From positions 68,202,961-68,266,960 of the forward strand of contig CM024760.1 in assembly GCA_014218235.1 (NCBI GenBank): 64,000 nucleotides of DNA, in the 5' to 3' direction. The notes under the pieces were generated by a model. It was not told the origin of the DNA. It searched no databases and saw nothing but the letters and a program-made list of their open reading frames with translations. This document shows positions 44,369 through 54,890 of the stretch, piece by piece. Origin of the DNA: Colocasia esculenta (lineage: Eukaryota; Streptophyta; Magnoliopsida; Alismatales; Araceae). Position 1 is the first letter of the stretch; every line of letters starts with the position of its first letter. Both the position numbers and the translations under genes were made by a program.

Positions 44369-46565
44369 TGTTGTGCATGGAACGAATATCTAGAGGGAGG
44401 TGAATAGCTATTGACCACTTAAAATTTCAGAACTCACGATTATGAACAAATCAGACAAAGCATGTTAGCTAATGCAAAGCACACCACACAATGCAAGCAA
44501 AATTTTTAAGGTGGTTCAGCTCTAGTGTGGAGACTGTTGCCCAGAGGAAATTGTATCCTGGTTCGAACCTCCTATCCCAAGGAGTCCTACGTCCAGTCCC
44601 CAAGCAACCACTTGGGATTTCACTATACAAGGGTACAATCCCCCTTAAGGACACTTACACATCTAGCCGCAGCTGGCCTTCTCTTCTTTACCAGAAGAGG
44701 AATAACACCACATGTACCAACAGGTCTTCTCTTCACACCAGAAGAGGATCAAATAAAAGAAATGCGTTGTATGAAGAAGACCCCAAGACCAAGCTTATAA
44801 TCACATGCTTGATCTGAGGCGAAGTCTGAGAGACACCAGATGATTACAAGATGACTCTCTCTTAGAACTACACAAGCTCTCAAAAACACATGTACTATTC
44901 TCACAGAAAGCTAAGAGCTACTGATGGTTGGATTGGACGAGCTGGCTCTTGTTGTTCTTCAGGTAACTAGAGTTTCAAGCTTCTCAAGGTTCAAAGATTC
45001 AAACTGTCTCACTTCTTTGCAAGGAGTAACCACTCCTCTATTTATCTTCTTTGAAATAATTTTGACTGTTGTAGTATCCGTTGAGAGATCTGTTGTCTCA
45101 CAACTTCATGCTCGTTAGAGAGACTAGTCCGAAGCAAGGAGTAGGTGATCCTGCAACCATTGAAGCTTGGATTGACACTTACACCTTCAAGGAAAGATTG
45201 TCTGAATCTTCTATCCTTTTTTTCAGGCTGACAACTCCATCTTTGACGTGTGTTTATACAGAAGTCCTGCATACAATAAATGTTGACACCTAGACAACGT
45301 TTCTTTGCCTAAATTGTCAGTCAACATTAGTAGTCATGCAGTATGAAGATACACAAAAAAGGAATGTTATTCTATCATCACATAAAGTATACTTTATGTG
45401 ACAAGTGAAGTAAGCAAGCATATCGTGTGGAAATATTGTACTAACACGTTAAATGATCAGGATCTTAGGATACAGTAAGATACGCGGGAAGGCTTTTTGA
45501 AATCCACAGAGTTTCGAGCATATACATATTTAAATCTTATAAGCAATGAAAATAAGAAGATAAAGCAAGACTGTTCAAGAGCTATATAAATTTATTTGAA
45601 AGTAAAGAACATTTTGTATAGAAATGATATTAATATCAAATCGATGATATAATCATGTGAAAATGTAATCCATGTTGAGACCAAGTCGATAGGAACATAA
45701 TCCATGTATGAATGAAATGAAATCGTTGTTCTGTAAAAGTCGTTACTTAACAGAAATCGATGAGCAGATGAAATCGTTGTTTCAATAAAATCGATGTTTC
45801 ATAGACGGTCATTGTAGAGATGAAATCATTGTAGCAACCAAATAGTTGTTTCTATGATGAAATCATTGTTTTAATGATGAAATTGTTGTTTCAATGATGA
45901 AATTGTTGTTTAAGTGAAATCGATCATGAAATCGTTGTTTTAAGGAAGAAATTGTTGTTTAAGTAAAAGCGAAACGTTGTTTTGAGCAAATTGTTATTTA
46001 AGTAGGCAAATCGTTGTTGCGATCAAGTCGTTCTTTAAGTGAAAGCAAATTGTTGTTTCGATCAAATCATTCTTTAAGTGAAAGCAAATCGTTGTTTTGA
46101 TCAAATCATTGTTTCGATCAAATCATTATTTAAGTGAAAGCAAATCGTTGTTTCGATCAAATCGTTGTTTAAGTGAAAGCAAATCGTTGTTTCGACCAAA
46201 TCATTATTTAAGTGAAAGAAAATCGTTGTTTCGATCAAATCGTTGTTTAAGTGAAAGGAAATCGTTGTTTCGATCAAATCGTTCTTTAAGTGAACGCAAA
46301 TCGTTGTTTTGATCAAATCGTTGTTTTATTATGAAATCGTTGTGAGATGGAAATCATTGTTTTACTTATGAAATCATTGTGAGATAGAAATCATTATTTA
46401 AATGACTTACAGAATCGTTATGGCGATCGAATCGTTGTTTCTATAAAGGAAATCGATGTGTACTTAGAAACAATTGTTAGAAAGCATTTTACAAGGTTTT
46501 GTTAATCACCAAAAATTTCATATATAATTCATGATAAATTTTATATGGAGATGGACTGATCATCA
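44369..46565 (-). repeat. chimeric LTR: 5' LTR of copia B and 3' LTR of copia A
   Basis: Plus-strand edges TGTTGTGCATGG (44369) and ACTGATCATCA (46565). The low side carries the PBS of element B; the high side carries a polypurine tract belonging to element A. The first 166 bp (to 44534) align with LTR B; the remainder has a different R/U5-like block (CCTGGTTCGAACCTCC, GGAGTCCTACGTCCAGTCCC), a TCGA-type array and, in minus orientation, the motif TTTTTGGTGATTAACAAAAC near the start. The total is about 2.2 kb. Confidence 0.8.
45650..46475. repeat. tandem array with AAATCGTTGTTTCGATC units (39-bp higher-order unit)
   Basis: Over 40 copies of AATCGTTGTTT variants. At 46080-46320 these form an exact 39-bp higher-order unit alternating TTTCGATCAAATCG and TTTAAGTGAAAGC. 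The 39-bp period gives open frames with 13-residue repeats on both strands, which are artefacts. Confidence 0.9.
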
Positions 46566-46580
46566 ATCTCCCCTTTTTGG
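46566..46580 (-). promoter_or_regulatory. polypurine tract of copia A
   Basis: The minus strand reads CACCAAAAAGGGGAGATT directly before TGATGATCAG. Together with the PBS on the other side it shows that this LTR is shared by two internal regions. Confidence 0.85.
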
Positions 46581-46765
46581 TGATGGGAAAACATAGAAAA
46601 TTCCATACATAGAAAGAATTGAAATTTTCTTAATTTAATTTTTAGGGTATGTCTTTCAAAATAGTTTCTCCCCCTTTTTGTCATTAAGAAAAAAGAATTA
46701 AATGAATAGAAGAGAAAATGGAGATAGACAAAGATAAATGGAGCCTAAATATCATATTGAATTAC

Positions 46766-47312
46766 TTAATGGGGGTTAGAAATGTAGAAGGCAGAAGACA
46801 AAAGAGAGGCATAGCGAGTAATTATGGGCGAAGCCTGGAGTTCTTGCTCTTCAAAGTGGTTCTTAAAAGCGCCCCAAAAGATATTGTAGGAAGGCCCCAT
46901 GTCTGGAAGAAGTCTTTGGATGTGGAGCTGCCTCTGAGCTTTAATGAAATTTTCATCTTCATCCTTGCCAAAGGAGGATCTGTACAAGCTACTAGTTCCA
47001 AAACTAACATGCTGCAGAAATTTATCAATGGATATAGGGTAGAAAATCTTGTGCTAGTTCAGTTCCCTCTTCAAGGGTTCATAGACTTTGTACCTTTCAA
47101 TCCAAATGGCAAAAGGATCTTGAACTAAACTGATTGAGTTGAGGTCAAAGAATTCTTCAGCAGAAAGAGAAGGTTTGTCGGATCTGACCAGAGAGGAGTT
47201 CAAGGTGTCCAATTGCTGAGCAGCTTGGTGATAGTGCTTCTCCCACTCAGATGGTGAGAGCCTTTCACACTCAGACAGGAGGGGAGCAAGGACATCAGAC
47301 TTGATAAAACCT
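46766..47312 (-). pseudogene. env-like ORF of copia A, C-terminal part
   Basis: The minus strand reads FIKSDVLAPLLSECERLSPS, EWEKHYHQAAQQLDTLNSS, EEFFDLNSISLVQDPFAIWI up to a stop near 47128. It resumes YRSSFGKDEDENFIKAQRQL, HIQRLLPDMGPSYNIFWGAF. It continues the frame interrupted by the gypsy at 47318. The helix-rich content with no clear membrane segment is typical of the C-terminal half of SIRE env-like ORFs. Confidence 0.6.
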
Positions 47313-47317
47313 CTGTG
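47313..47317. repeat. 5-bp target site duplication of gypsy D, left
   Basis: CTGTG, identical to 57814-57818; LTR retrotransposon integrases make 5-bp duplications. Confidence 0.85.
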
Positions 47318-50256
47318 TGTAACGCCCCGATGCGGAATATCGGAGCGAAATTACAGTTATTAAATAGTACAGAGCGAGAAATAATTGCAAATCATTGCAC
47401 AAATGGGACAATACCAAATAAACTCCGATTTCATTAATAATCCACCAGTCATCATTGCATCAACGTATCAGAGCCAGAACTAGGGCACCGAGTACTTTAT
47501 TCAAAATCAAACTATTACATTATGACTAACTGACTCACTAACTCATAACTATACTAACTACTACTAGATAGCACTGGTGGCTGAAATGGTCACTCCTGAG
47601 CATCTCCCTCAGTCCCGTCCTCGTAAGTGTGGTCGTCTCCATCCGACTCACCTGAACACATTAAACAAATACGCAGGATAAGCGAATAACGCCCAGTAGG
47701 ACTTAATATCTCATGAACACAAGCATGCTTTAAATAGTTAATGGTTTAATGGCAGGCTAACTAGAGTGTAAAGTCATGTAAAGCGTGTCATGATAACAGG
47801 AGAACAATAGCAACTGGTACAGGGAAAATAGTACAATGAGAATGACAATAGAATGGCCATGTCACGTTATAACATGTAAATTGCACAACGATGCACTAGT
47901 AACGATCACGCTTGCACTTGTAAAGATAGTACTTTGATTGTCATAGATTAATCTAGATAGTAAACTGGCACTAGATGCATGCCGTAACACATCCTTGATC
48001 ATTTTAACTCACATGGGCACTGACACTTTTTAGGATGCTCCTCCCAGGACCTGATCGGGCCCTATTACACTGGCATTAGTCATTTCTTTATCTTAGACAA
48101 TCACAAGAATGGCCAATAGAGTACCAAGAAGAGATGAGAGAGTACTGGACGAGATAGATGAGAGTGTAGAGAGAACGTGAATAGATAAGAGGATATGGAC
48201 ATTAGATGAGATAGGGACAATTCCGTAAAACAACGTGAAATTTTGATAATGACGGCTACACAGCACCAAGTTGGGTGCCGACAGTCTGGTAGAAGTCACA
48301 ACCGCCCCCTTAGACGTGCCCTGTACACGGGTCAGGTGGTCTGGCGTGTTCCCAAGACGATAAGGAAACACTAAGGACATGGATCGTACTGATCCCTAAA
48401 GTGTAACGGGTTTTGGGGTACAACCAGCTTGTTGACTAAGGACGTGCGCCAAAGCCAAGAAGACTTACGGAGGTCTTGACAAGGAGTCCCTGGCCCAGTC
48501 GAGTGTATTCCCGATGGAGAGGTGGTCCAAGTCAAGAGAAAGTGTATAGAAACAGGTCCGTCGTGCCTCGAGTGCTCGAAGCCGAGGGAAAACGATAACG
48601 GTATTTAAAATACGTGTATAAAATGAAGACAATTGTATTTAATAAAGTATGGTAATTTAGTCCTTTATTTCACTAATTTACCGAATACATTATTGCATAA
48701 TTTATCAAGGTCAAATGGCATTTAATAATATTGTGTGTGTGTGTAAGTGTAAAGAAATCTTGAGAATATGACAAGTCGTGTAAATGTCAGTTTAAATAAT
48801 TAAATTTATATCGTTAATGCCATTTATTAACGTACCAAGTCGAATTAACTATAACAAGGGTTAATCATGGCTAATTAAGGGGTATAAAGCCTAAACAACA
48901 GGGCATATGCACAATTTTCAATTCTGGTCGGATTCTTGAAAACGTGGCGGACTTACCCGTCGCGATTCAAATCGTGACGGGGCAGCCGAGCGTGATAGGT
49001 GGACTGGCCGGTCTAGCCCGGTCTGGAGTGGAATCGCGGCGGCTTATGCCGCCGCGTTCTTGACGCGACGCCATCAGCCGGCGTGACCCCACTGATATCG
49101 CGGCAGATCACGCCGACGCGATACCAGGTGGGATTGCCCTTTTTCCCTTTTTCCGAGGACGAATCCTCTTTGATACATAGACGTTCTAAATTCCATATAA
49201 AATAGCACAGTGATGCAAAAAGCACGAAACTAGTTTTAAACGAAAGTAGACATAGAGATCTATCAACATGCATGATTAATTTGAAAATAAACAAGGTATA
49301 GACATGTTGTGATCAGGTTACATTTCAGTGACCTAAACATGCGCAGTCAAGGTTCAACGAATTAATTAGAGATAGATACACGATGAAATTTAGGCAAACC
49401 AGGGACGTTTGAAATAACATGATGTAGTATTTATGAGAATTTTCTCATGGAATGGGATCATGTATGCCCGAGGTTTAAGAGTAAAAATGAAGGGCCGGGT
49501 ACATGGAACTGACAAGAATTCAAAGAATTAATTCTCCCTCATGGGAGATCGAAATAGAGCAAAATTAGAGGGCTTTTGCTTGGGATCATGAACTCTTCCT
49601 AGGGTAATTTTTACACGAATGCTTGAAAGATTGCTTACCTTTTTCACAAAGTAAGAAAACTAGGGTTTGATGACGAAAATAGGATGAAATCCCTTACTCC
49701 AATCCTTCTTCTCCAAGCTCCTAACGTCCAGAACTCCTCCTCTTCGTCCCTCAGAGCTCCAGCCACGAGCTAAGGTTTGGTTGGGACGAATTTGGGGGTA
49801 TATGACTAACTATAGGAGTCCTAGCCATTCTAAGAGTCCTCCCTTCCCTTAACTCTGAATTTCCTTCTTTATCTCCCACTTTCTCTTATTTATTCACCTA
49901 ATAGAGTTGGGAAGGGATCCAATTTCGTGGTTAAAGATTTAGGGTAAGTGTATGACTCTTTTTAGGATAGATATGACTTGTTTTAATAGTTAATTTGACT
50001 CTTTTCTATTTATTAATTAATTAGATACGAATTTCTCTTAATTACTTCTCCTCTCATAATGAGCTATCCCTATTTGGGCCCAACAAACCATGTTAGAATT
50101 ATTAGTACACCCCATTGCTAATTTAGCTTGATTTACTTTGATTTAATTTATTCTATTTCTATTTATTCCCCTTTTTATTCAATTAAATCAGTTTATCTCA
50201 TTTATTTAAATAAAAATTTTATTTTTTTCTTGATTTTAAAAATCAAGGTTGCTACA
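47318..50256 (-). repeat. 3' LTR of gypsy D
   Basis: Edges TGTAACGCCCCG and GGTTGCTACA, about 2.94 kb. It pairs with 54891-57813. It contains a (GT)n run near 48732 and a G+C-rich segment with a perfect hairpin at 49035-49056. Confidence 0.95.
49035..49056. other. G+C-rich perfect inverted repeat in LTR D
   Basis: The 9-bp stem CGCGGCGGC / GCCGCCGCG with loop TTAT. The other LTR copy (56608-56629) has one mismatch in the stem. Confidence 0.75.
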
Positions 50257-50270
50257 TCCTCCCTCTCTTA
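50257..50270 (-). promoter_or_regulatory. polypurine tract of gypsy D
   Basis: The minus strand reads AAGAGAGGGAGGA directly before the LTR start. Confidence 0.85.
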
Positions 50271-51560
50271 AAAAGAATTTGGTCCCTAAATTCATAGAAC
50301 CGTAAGAGGAAGAATGACTTACTGAATAACTCCGGATAATTCCGTCGCATTAATGCTTCAGGCTCCCACGTGGCCTCTTCGACTTCATGGTTTATCCATA
50401 ATACCTTTACCATGGGTATAGACCGATTCTGAAGCTGTTGCATCTTCTTGTCCAAGATTTTCACTGGCCTTTCTTCATAGGTCATATCTTTGTTCAAAAT
50501 GATATCTTCATAGCTGAGCACGTGTGACAGATCATATACGTATTTCCTCAACATGGATACATGGAAAACGTTGTGTACTGTTGAAAACTGAGGTGGTAGT
50601 GTCAGTCGATACGCTACCTCGCCCACTCTATCTAACACTTCAAACGGACCTATGAATCTTGGTCTCAGCTTGCCCTTCATTCCAAACCTTTGAAATCCTT
50701 TGGTCGGGGATACCTTCAGCATTACATGATCTCCAGTCTGAAATTCTAAGTCCCTTCTTCTTTTATCAGCATAGCTCTTCTGCCTGGATTGAGCTATCTT
50801 AATTCTGTCTCTGATAATCTGTATGTCTCGGCTAGTGTTCTGCACCATGTTGGGTCCTAGCCATTGCTGCTCACCTACTTCATTCCAACATACTGGCGAT
50901 CTGCAACTTCAGCCATACAGTGCTTCAAATGGTGCCATCTTGATGCTGGCCTGATAACTATTGTTGTAGACGAATTCAATTAGTGACAACTGTTCATTCC
51001 AATACCCTTTAAAGTCTATAGCACAGGCTCGCAGCATGTCTTCCACTATCTGGTTTGTCCTTTCAGTTTGTCCATCCATCTGTGGGTGGAAACTTGTGCT
51101 AAAGTTGAGTTTCATGCCTAAGGCAGTCTGGAGTCCCTTCTAGAATCTAGAAGTTAACCTAGGGTCACGATATGAGACAATGGATACTGGAACTCCATGT
51201 AGTCTGACTATCTCTTTCACATACAAAGCTGCAAGCACATCAACACTCCAGGTACTTTGAACTGCTGGAAAGTGTGCAGACTTTGTCAATCTATCCACAA
51301 TAACCCAGATAGCGTCAAGTTCACCACGAGTTCGGGGTAAACCCATGATGAAATCCATGTCGATGCTTTCCCACTTCCATTCAGGTATGTCCAGGGTCTA
51401 GGTACACCCGCAGGACGATGGTGCTCGGCTTTCACCTGTTGACAAGTGAGGCAGTGCGCGGCATGCTCAGCCACCTCACGCTTCATATTTGGCCACCAAA
51501 ATGACCTTTTCATGTCTTGGTACATCTTGGTTGCGCCTGGGTGAATTGTGTACTTGGTCT
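50271..51560 (-). pseudogene. gypsy D integrase with C-terminal chromodomain
   Basis: HHCC region at about 51420-51560: IHPGATKMYQDMKRSFWWP then HCLTCQQVKAEHHRPAG. Core: MDFIMGLPRTRGELDAIWVI, VDRLTKSAHF, RDPRLTSRF and SFHPQMDGQTERTNQIVEDM (51060-51358, 50909-51115). The usual SDRD reads SYRD, losing the second catalytic Asp. From 50848: QSRQKSYADKRRRDLEFQTG, DHVMLKVSPTKGFQRF, KLRPRFIGPFEVLDRVGEVA, then the chromodomain VKVLWINHEVEEATWEPEAL (about 50350-50440), which in chromoviruses steers integration to heterochromatin. Three frame breaks. Confidence 0.9.
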
Positions 51561-52302
51561 TGTGGGCTTCATCCATTAGCTTTATCTTTGGCTCCTCATT
51601 GTCAGGCACGCATGTCCTGGCTTGGAATAATATTCTCCCATCCTCAGCAATGGAGAAATCTGGCTTGTCAGCTATGGTCTCCCTGACTCGGACTAAAAAT
51701 GGGTCGTTTGCCTGATGCTCTTTGATCTCGGCAAATATGTCAGGTTGAGCTCTAAGGTTAGCAACTATCATCTTATCATTTCTCTGCTCAATGTTCAGAT
51801 TCAGGTTGGTGAATTGTTCTAACAATTGCATCTCGCCCATGACTAGACAGGATAACGAAGCTACTGGCTTTCTACTGAGTGCATCAGCTACTGCATTACC
51901 TTTGCCTGGGTGATATTGAATATTGAAATCAAAATCCTTCAAGTACTCCAACCATCTCCATTGTCGCATGTTGAGCTCCTTTTGAGAAAACAAGTACTTT
52001 AAACTCTTGTGGTTGGAGTAGACAATAAATTGCTCCCCGTATAGGTAATGCCTCCTGATCTTGAGTGCAAATACTACTGCAGCTAGTTCTAAGTCATGGA
52101 CGGGATAGTTGACTTCATGTGGCTTCAACTGTCTTAAAGAATAAGCTATCACTTTCTCATTCTACATTAATACGTAGCCTAGACCGATTCTAGATGCATC
52201 AATGTAAGCTGAGAATCCTGCTCCTTCGACTGGTAATACGAGGACAGGTGCAGATGTCAGCAATTGCTTGACTGTTTGAAAGCTCTTCTCACATTCTTTG
52301 CT
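51561..52302 (-). pseudogene. gypsy D RNase H
   Basis: ORF from 52152: MIAYSLRQLKPHEVNYPVHD, LELAAVVFALKIRRHYLYG, FIVYSNHKSLKYLFSQKELN, GKGNAVADALSRKP. YSNHKSL replaces YTDHKSL (catalytic-region Asp to Asn). The first block (VYIDAS-like) upstream of 52152 is separated by a stop. Confidence 0.85.
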
Positions 52303-53280
52303 CTAGACATATGGGTTCTCTTTCCGCGTAAGATGCGTAAGAGGTACAACTATCTTGGAGAAGTCTTTTATGAACCGTCTGTAATAACTATCCAGTCCAA
52401 GAAAACTTCTTATCTCGGTGACATTGGTCGGCCTTTCCCAGTTCAGCACAGCTTCTACCTTGGAAGGGTCGACAGCGATACCGTCCTTGGAAATAACATG
52501 ACCCAGAAATGACACCTCCTCGAGCCAGAATTCACACTTGCTCAATTTGGCGTAGAGTTGATTGTCCCGCAAGATTTGTAGAGCGATCTTCAGATGCTCC
52601 TCATGCTCTTCCTTGGTCTTGGAGTATATGAGAATATCATCAATGAATACCACGACGAACTTGTCGAGGTAGGGCCGGTAGATGCTGTTCATTAGTTGCA
52701 TAAAAGCTGCAGGAGCATTAGTTAGTCCAAAAGGCATGACTACAAATTCTTAATGACCATACCTGCTCCTGAAAGCTATCTTGTAGATATCTACATCTTT
52801 AATCCTCATCTGATGATATCCCGATCTAAGGTCAATCTTAGAAAAATACTTTGCTCCTGATATCTGATCAAATAACTCATCGACACGAGGCAGAGGGTAC
52901 TTGTTCTTGATAGTGAGATTATTCAGCTGCCTGTAATCGATGCATAACCTCATAGATCCGTCCTTCTTCTTGACGAACAACACTGGTGCTCCCCAAGGAG
53001 AAGTACTTGGCCTGATAAATCCCTTTTCTAAAAGTTTCATCAGTTGCTCTTTCAACTCTTTCAATTCAGCGGGAGACATTATGAAGGGTTGTCGTGAAAC
53101 CGGTGCAGCTCCAGGTACGAGATCAATTGCAAAATTCACATCTCTCTCAGGTGGAATGTCTGGTAGCTCATCGGGAAACACATCAGGGTATTCTTGCACT
53201 ATGTGGATGTCTGATATCTTAACTGCTTTCTTTTCAACTATGATGGCGGCAAGAAACACCATACTCCCTTTCCTTATCAT
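52303..53280 (-). pseudogene. gypsy D reverse transcriptase
   Basis: 53280-52750: IPPERDVNFAIDLVPGAAPV, ELKEQLMKLLEKGFIRPSTS, PWGAPVLFVKKKDGSMRLCI, DYRQLNNLTIKNKYPLPRVD, FSKIDLRSGYHQMRI. One stop after YGH, then MPFGLTNAPAAFMQLMN and VVFIDDILIYSKTKEEH (FIDD catalytic box), SFLGHVISKDGIAVDPSKVE, IRSFLGLDSYYRRFIKDFS. All RT motifs are present; a single nonsense change interrupts it. Confidence 0.9.
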
Positions 53281-53781
53281 GTTTTGTGCCTTTATAGCAG
53301 AGATGAGGGACGAGTGTCTCTTGTGCCTACGTCCTGTGAAGATCAGCTTAGGGAATTCACTAAAGGAAATTTTACCTCATCTACAATCTACGATAGCCCC
53401 ATACGTGGATAGCCAATCGGCTCCCAGAATGACATCGTAGCCCTTCATGGGCATACAGATCAAGTCAGCTCTTAGATTGAGTTCACTAATCATAACATCA
53501 GCCAATGGATAATATTTATTCAATTGAGCCCTTTCTCCTAGTGCTGTTGTGATAGGTAATTCAAATGTCATAGATGCAGGTTTCTCCTTTAAGGTATCAG
53601 CAAATGCTTGTGATATGAATGAATGTGTTGCACCGGTATCAAACAAAACAAATGCTGATTGAGAAAAGACCGGTAGGGTACCTTCGACGACTCCACCTTC
53701 CTCGGTGGTTTCCACCTCTTGCACAGCTTGAAGTCTGCCTGGCTTCTTTTGTCCCACAGGACGCTTCTCATTTTTTTTCAA
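53281..53781 (-). pseudogene. gypsy D protease
   Basis: FVLFDTGATHSFISQAFADT (intact DTG), then KGYDVILGADWLSTYGAIVD and a stop at the usual C-R junction (53377). Retropepsin of gypsy type between Gag and RT. Confidence 0.9.
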
Positions 53782-54684
53782 TAGAGGGCATTCCTAGATG
53801 CGGTGATCACGACTCCCACAACGAAGGCATGCACCTGCCCTCCTCCAACATTCTTCTGCCGTGTGACCCAGCTTGTCACAATGTTTGCATCTTGACTTGT
53901 TGGTTGGGGCAGTAGTAGTGAGGACTTTGGGCTTTCTCTCCTGGCTTGACCCGTCAGTAATACTTAACGGCCTTTTTTTTCCGTAAGCAGGCTTGCTTGG
54001 CGCTCCAGAAGCTAGTTCCTTCTTTACTATTCTACCCTTGATGCGATCAGTGAGATCGGTTGCATCCTCGAGTAGTTATGCTTTCTTGACCATTTCCGGA
54101 TAAGTCTGAATATCCATAGGTGCCAGCTGTGTGATATATGCGGGCCTGAGCCCATTAAAAAACCTTTTCGCCTTCATCTTCTCCGTACTCACCAGACGAT
54201 TGGCATAGCGCGCCAATCGGGAGAACTGAGCCTCATACTCAACAACAGTCACGTTCCTCTACTTGAGTGCGGCGAATTCAAAGGCCTTCCTTTCTTGGAC
54301 CCTTTCAGAGAAATATTTGGAGTTAAAGTGCTCCTTAAACTCCTCCCATGTGAATTGTGCATCTGCTCTAGTTGCCTCAATGGACTCCCACCACGCACGG
54401 GCGTTCCTCTCTAACTGAAATGTAGCTAATAATATCTTGTCCCCATCGGCGCATTGCATGACATGAAAAATGCGTTCAATCTCCTTGAGCCAATTTTCTG
54501 CCTCATCAGGGTCAGTGGTACCACTAAATCGAGGCGGATTTAGGTTGCGGAAATTCCGATGTAACTCTCCAGCTCATCGGTTGTTATTATTATTGTTGTT
54601 GGCTCCAGCAGCTTGAAGTAAACCTTGAGTAAGTTGCTGGATAGTCTGCTGCATGTCGCGGAGTTGAGCACGCTCCGCTACCAT
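53782..54684 (-). pseudogene. gypsy D Gag
   Basis: The start at 54684 (MVAERAQLRDMQQTIQQLTQ) follows a leader of about 190 bp after the PBS. The N-terminus ends in an Asn-rich run (GANNNNNNN). Capsid: RFSGTTDPDEAENWLKEIER, MQCADGDKILLATFQLERNA, ARAWWESIEATR, FNSKYFSERVQERKAFEFAA, YEAQFSRLARYA. Two Cys/His knuckles: CKHCDKLGHTAEEC and CLRCGSRDHRI then a stop and EC. About four in-frame stops, otherwise collinear. Confidence 0.9.
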
Positions 54685-54872
54685 TGTTGATGTTTAAGTT
54701 CCTTCAAAAGAGAATTTTAAATGTAAGTTATTGAGTTTGCACTAAGTTTGTGCGTGTGTGCGTTTATTTTATCTCATTACCCTTGATTCTACCCATCTCA
54801 CATAGGTACGAAATTAGACTCTAAGTCAAGGCAGGTCAAACCTAGATCATCCTATACTTAAGAATAACCTAG

Positions 54873-54884
54873 GCTCTGATACCA
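54873..54884 (-). promoter_or_regulatory. primer-binding site (tRNA-iMet) of gypsy D
   Basis: The minus strand reads TGGTATCAGAGC, six bases from the LTR. Confidence 0.9.
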
Positions 54885-54890
54885 CAAAAC

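Noticed and set aside
46097..46316. Open frames on both strands with 13-residue repeats (KSLFRSNRCLSE type)
   Set aside because: The 39-bp LTR repeat is a multiple of three, so frames stay open on both strands without selection.
49013..49294. 93-codon frame conserved in both chromovirus LTRs (also 56526-56867)
   Set aside because: Conservation follows from the two LTRs being copies; no domain and no start context. The same applies to 48093-48380 and 55666-55953.
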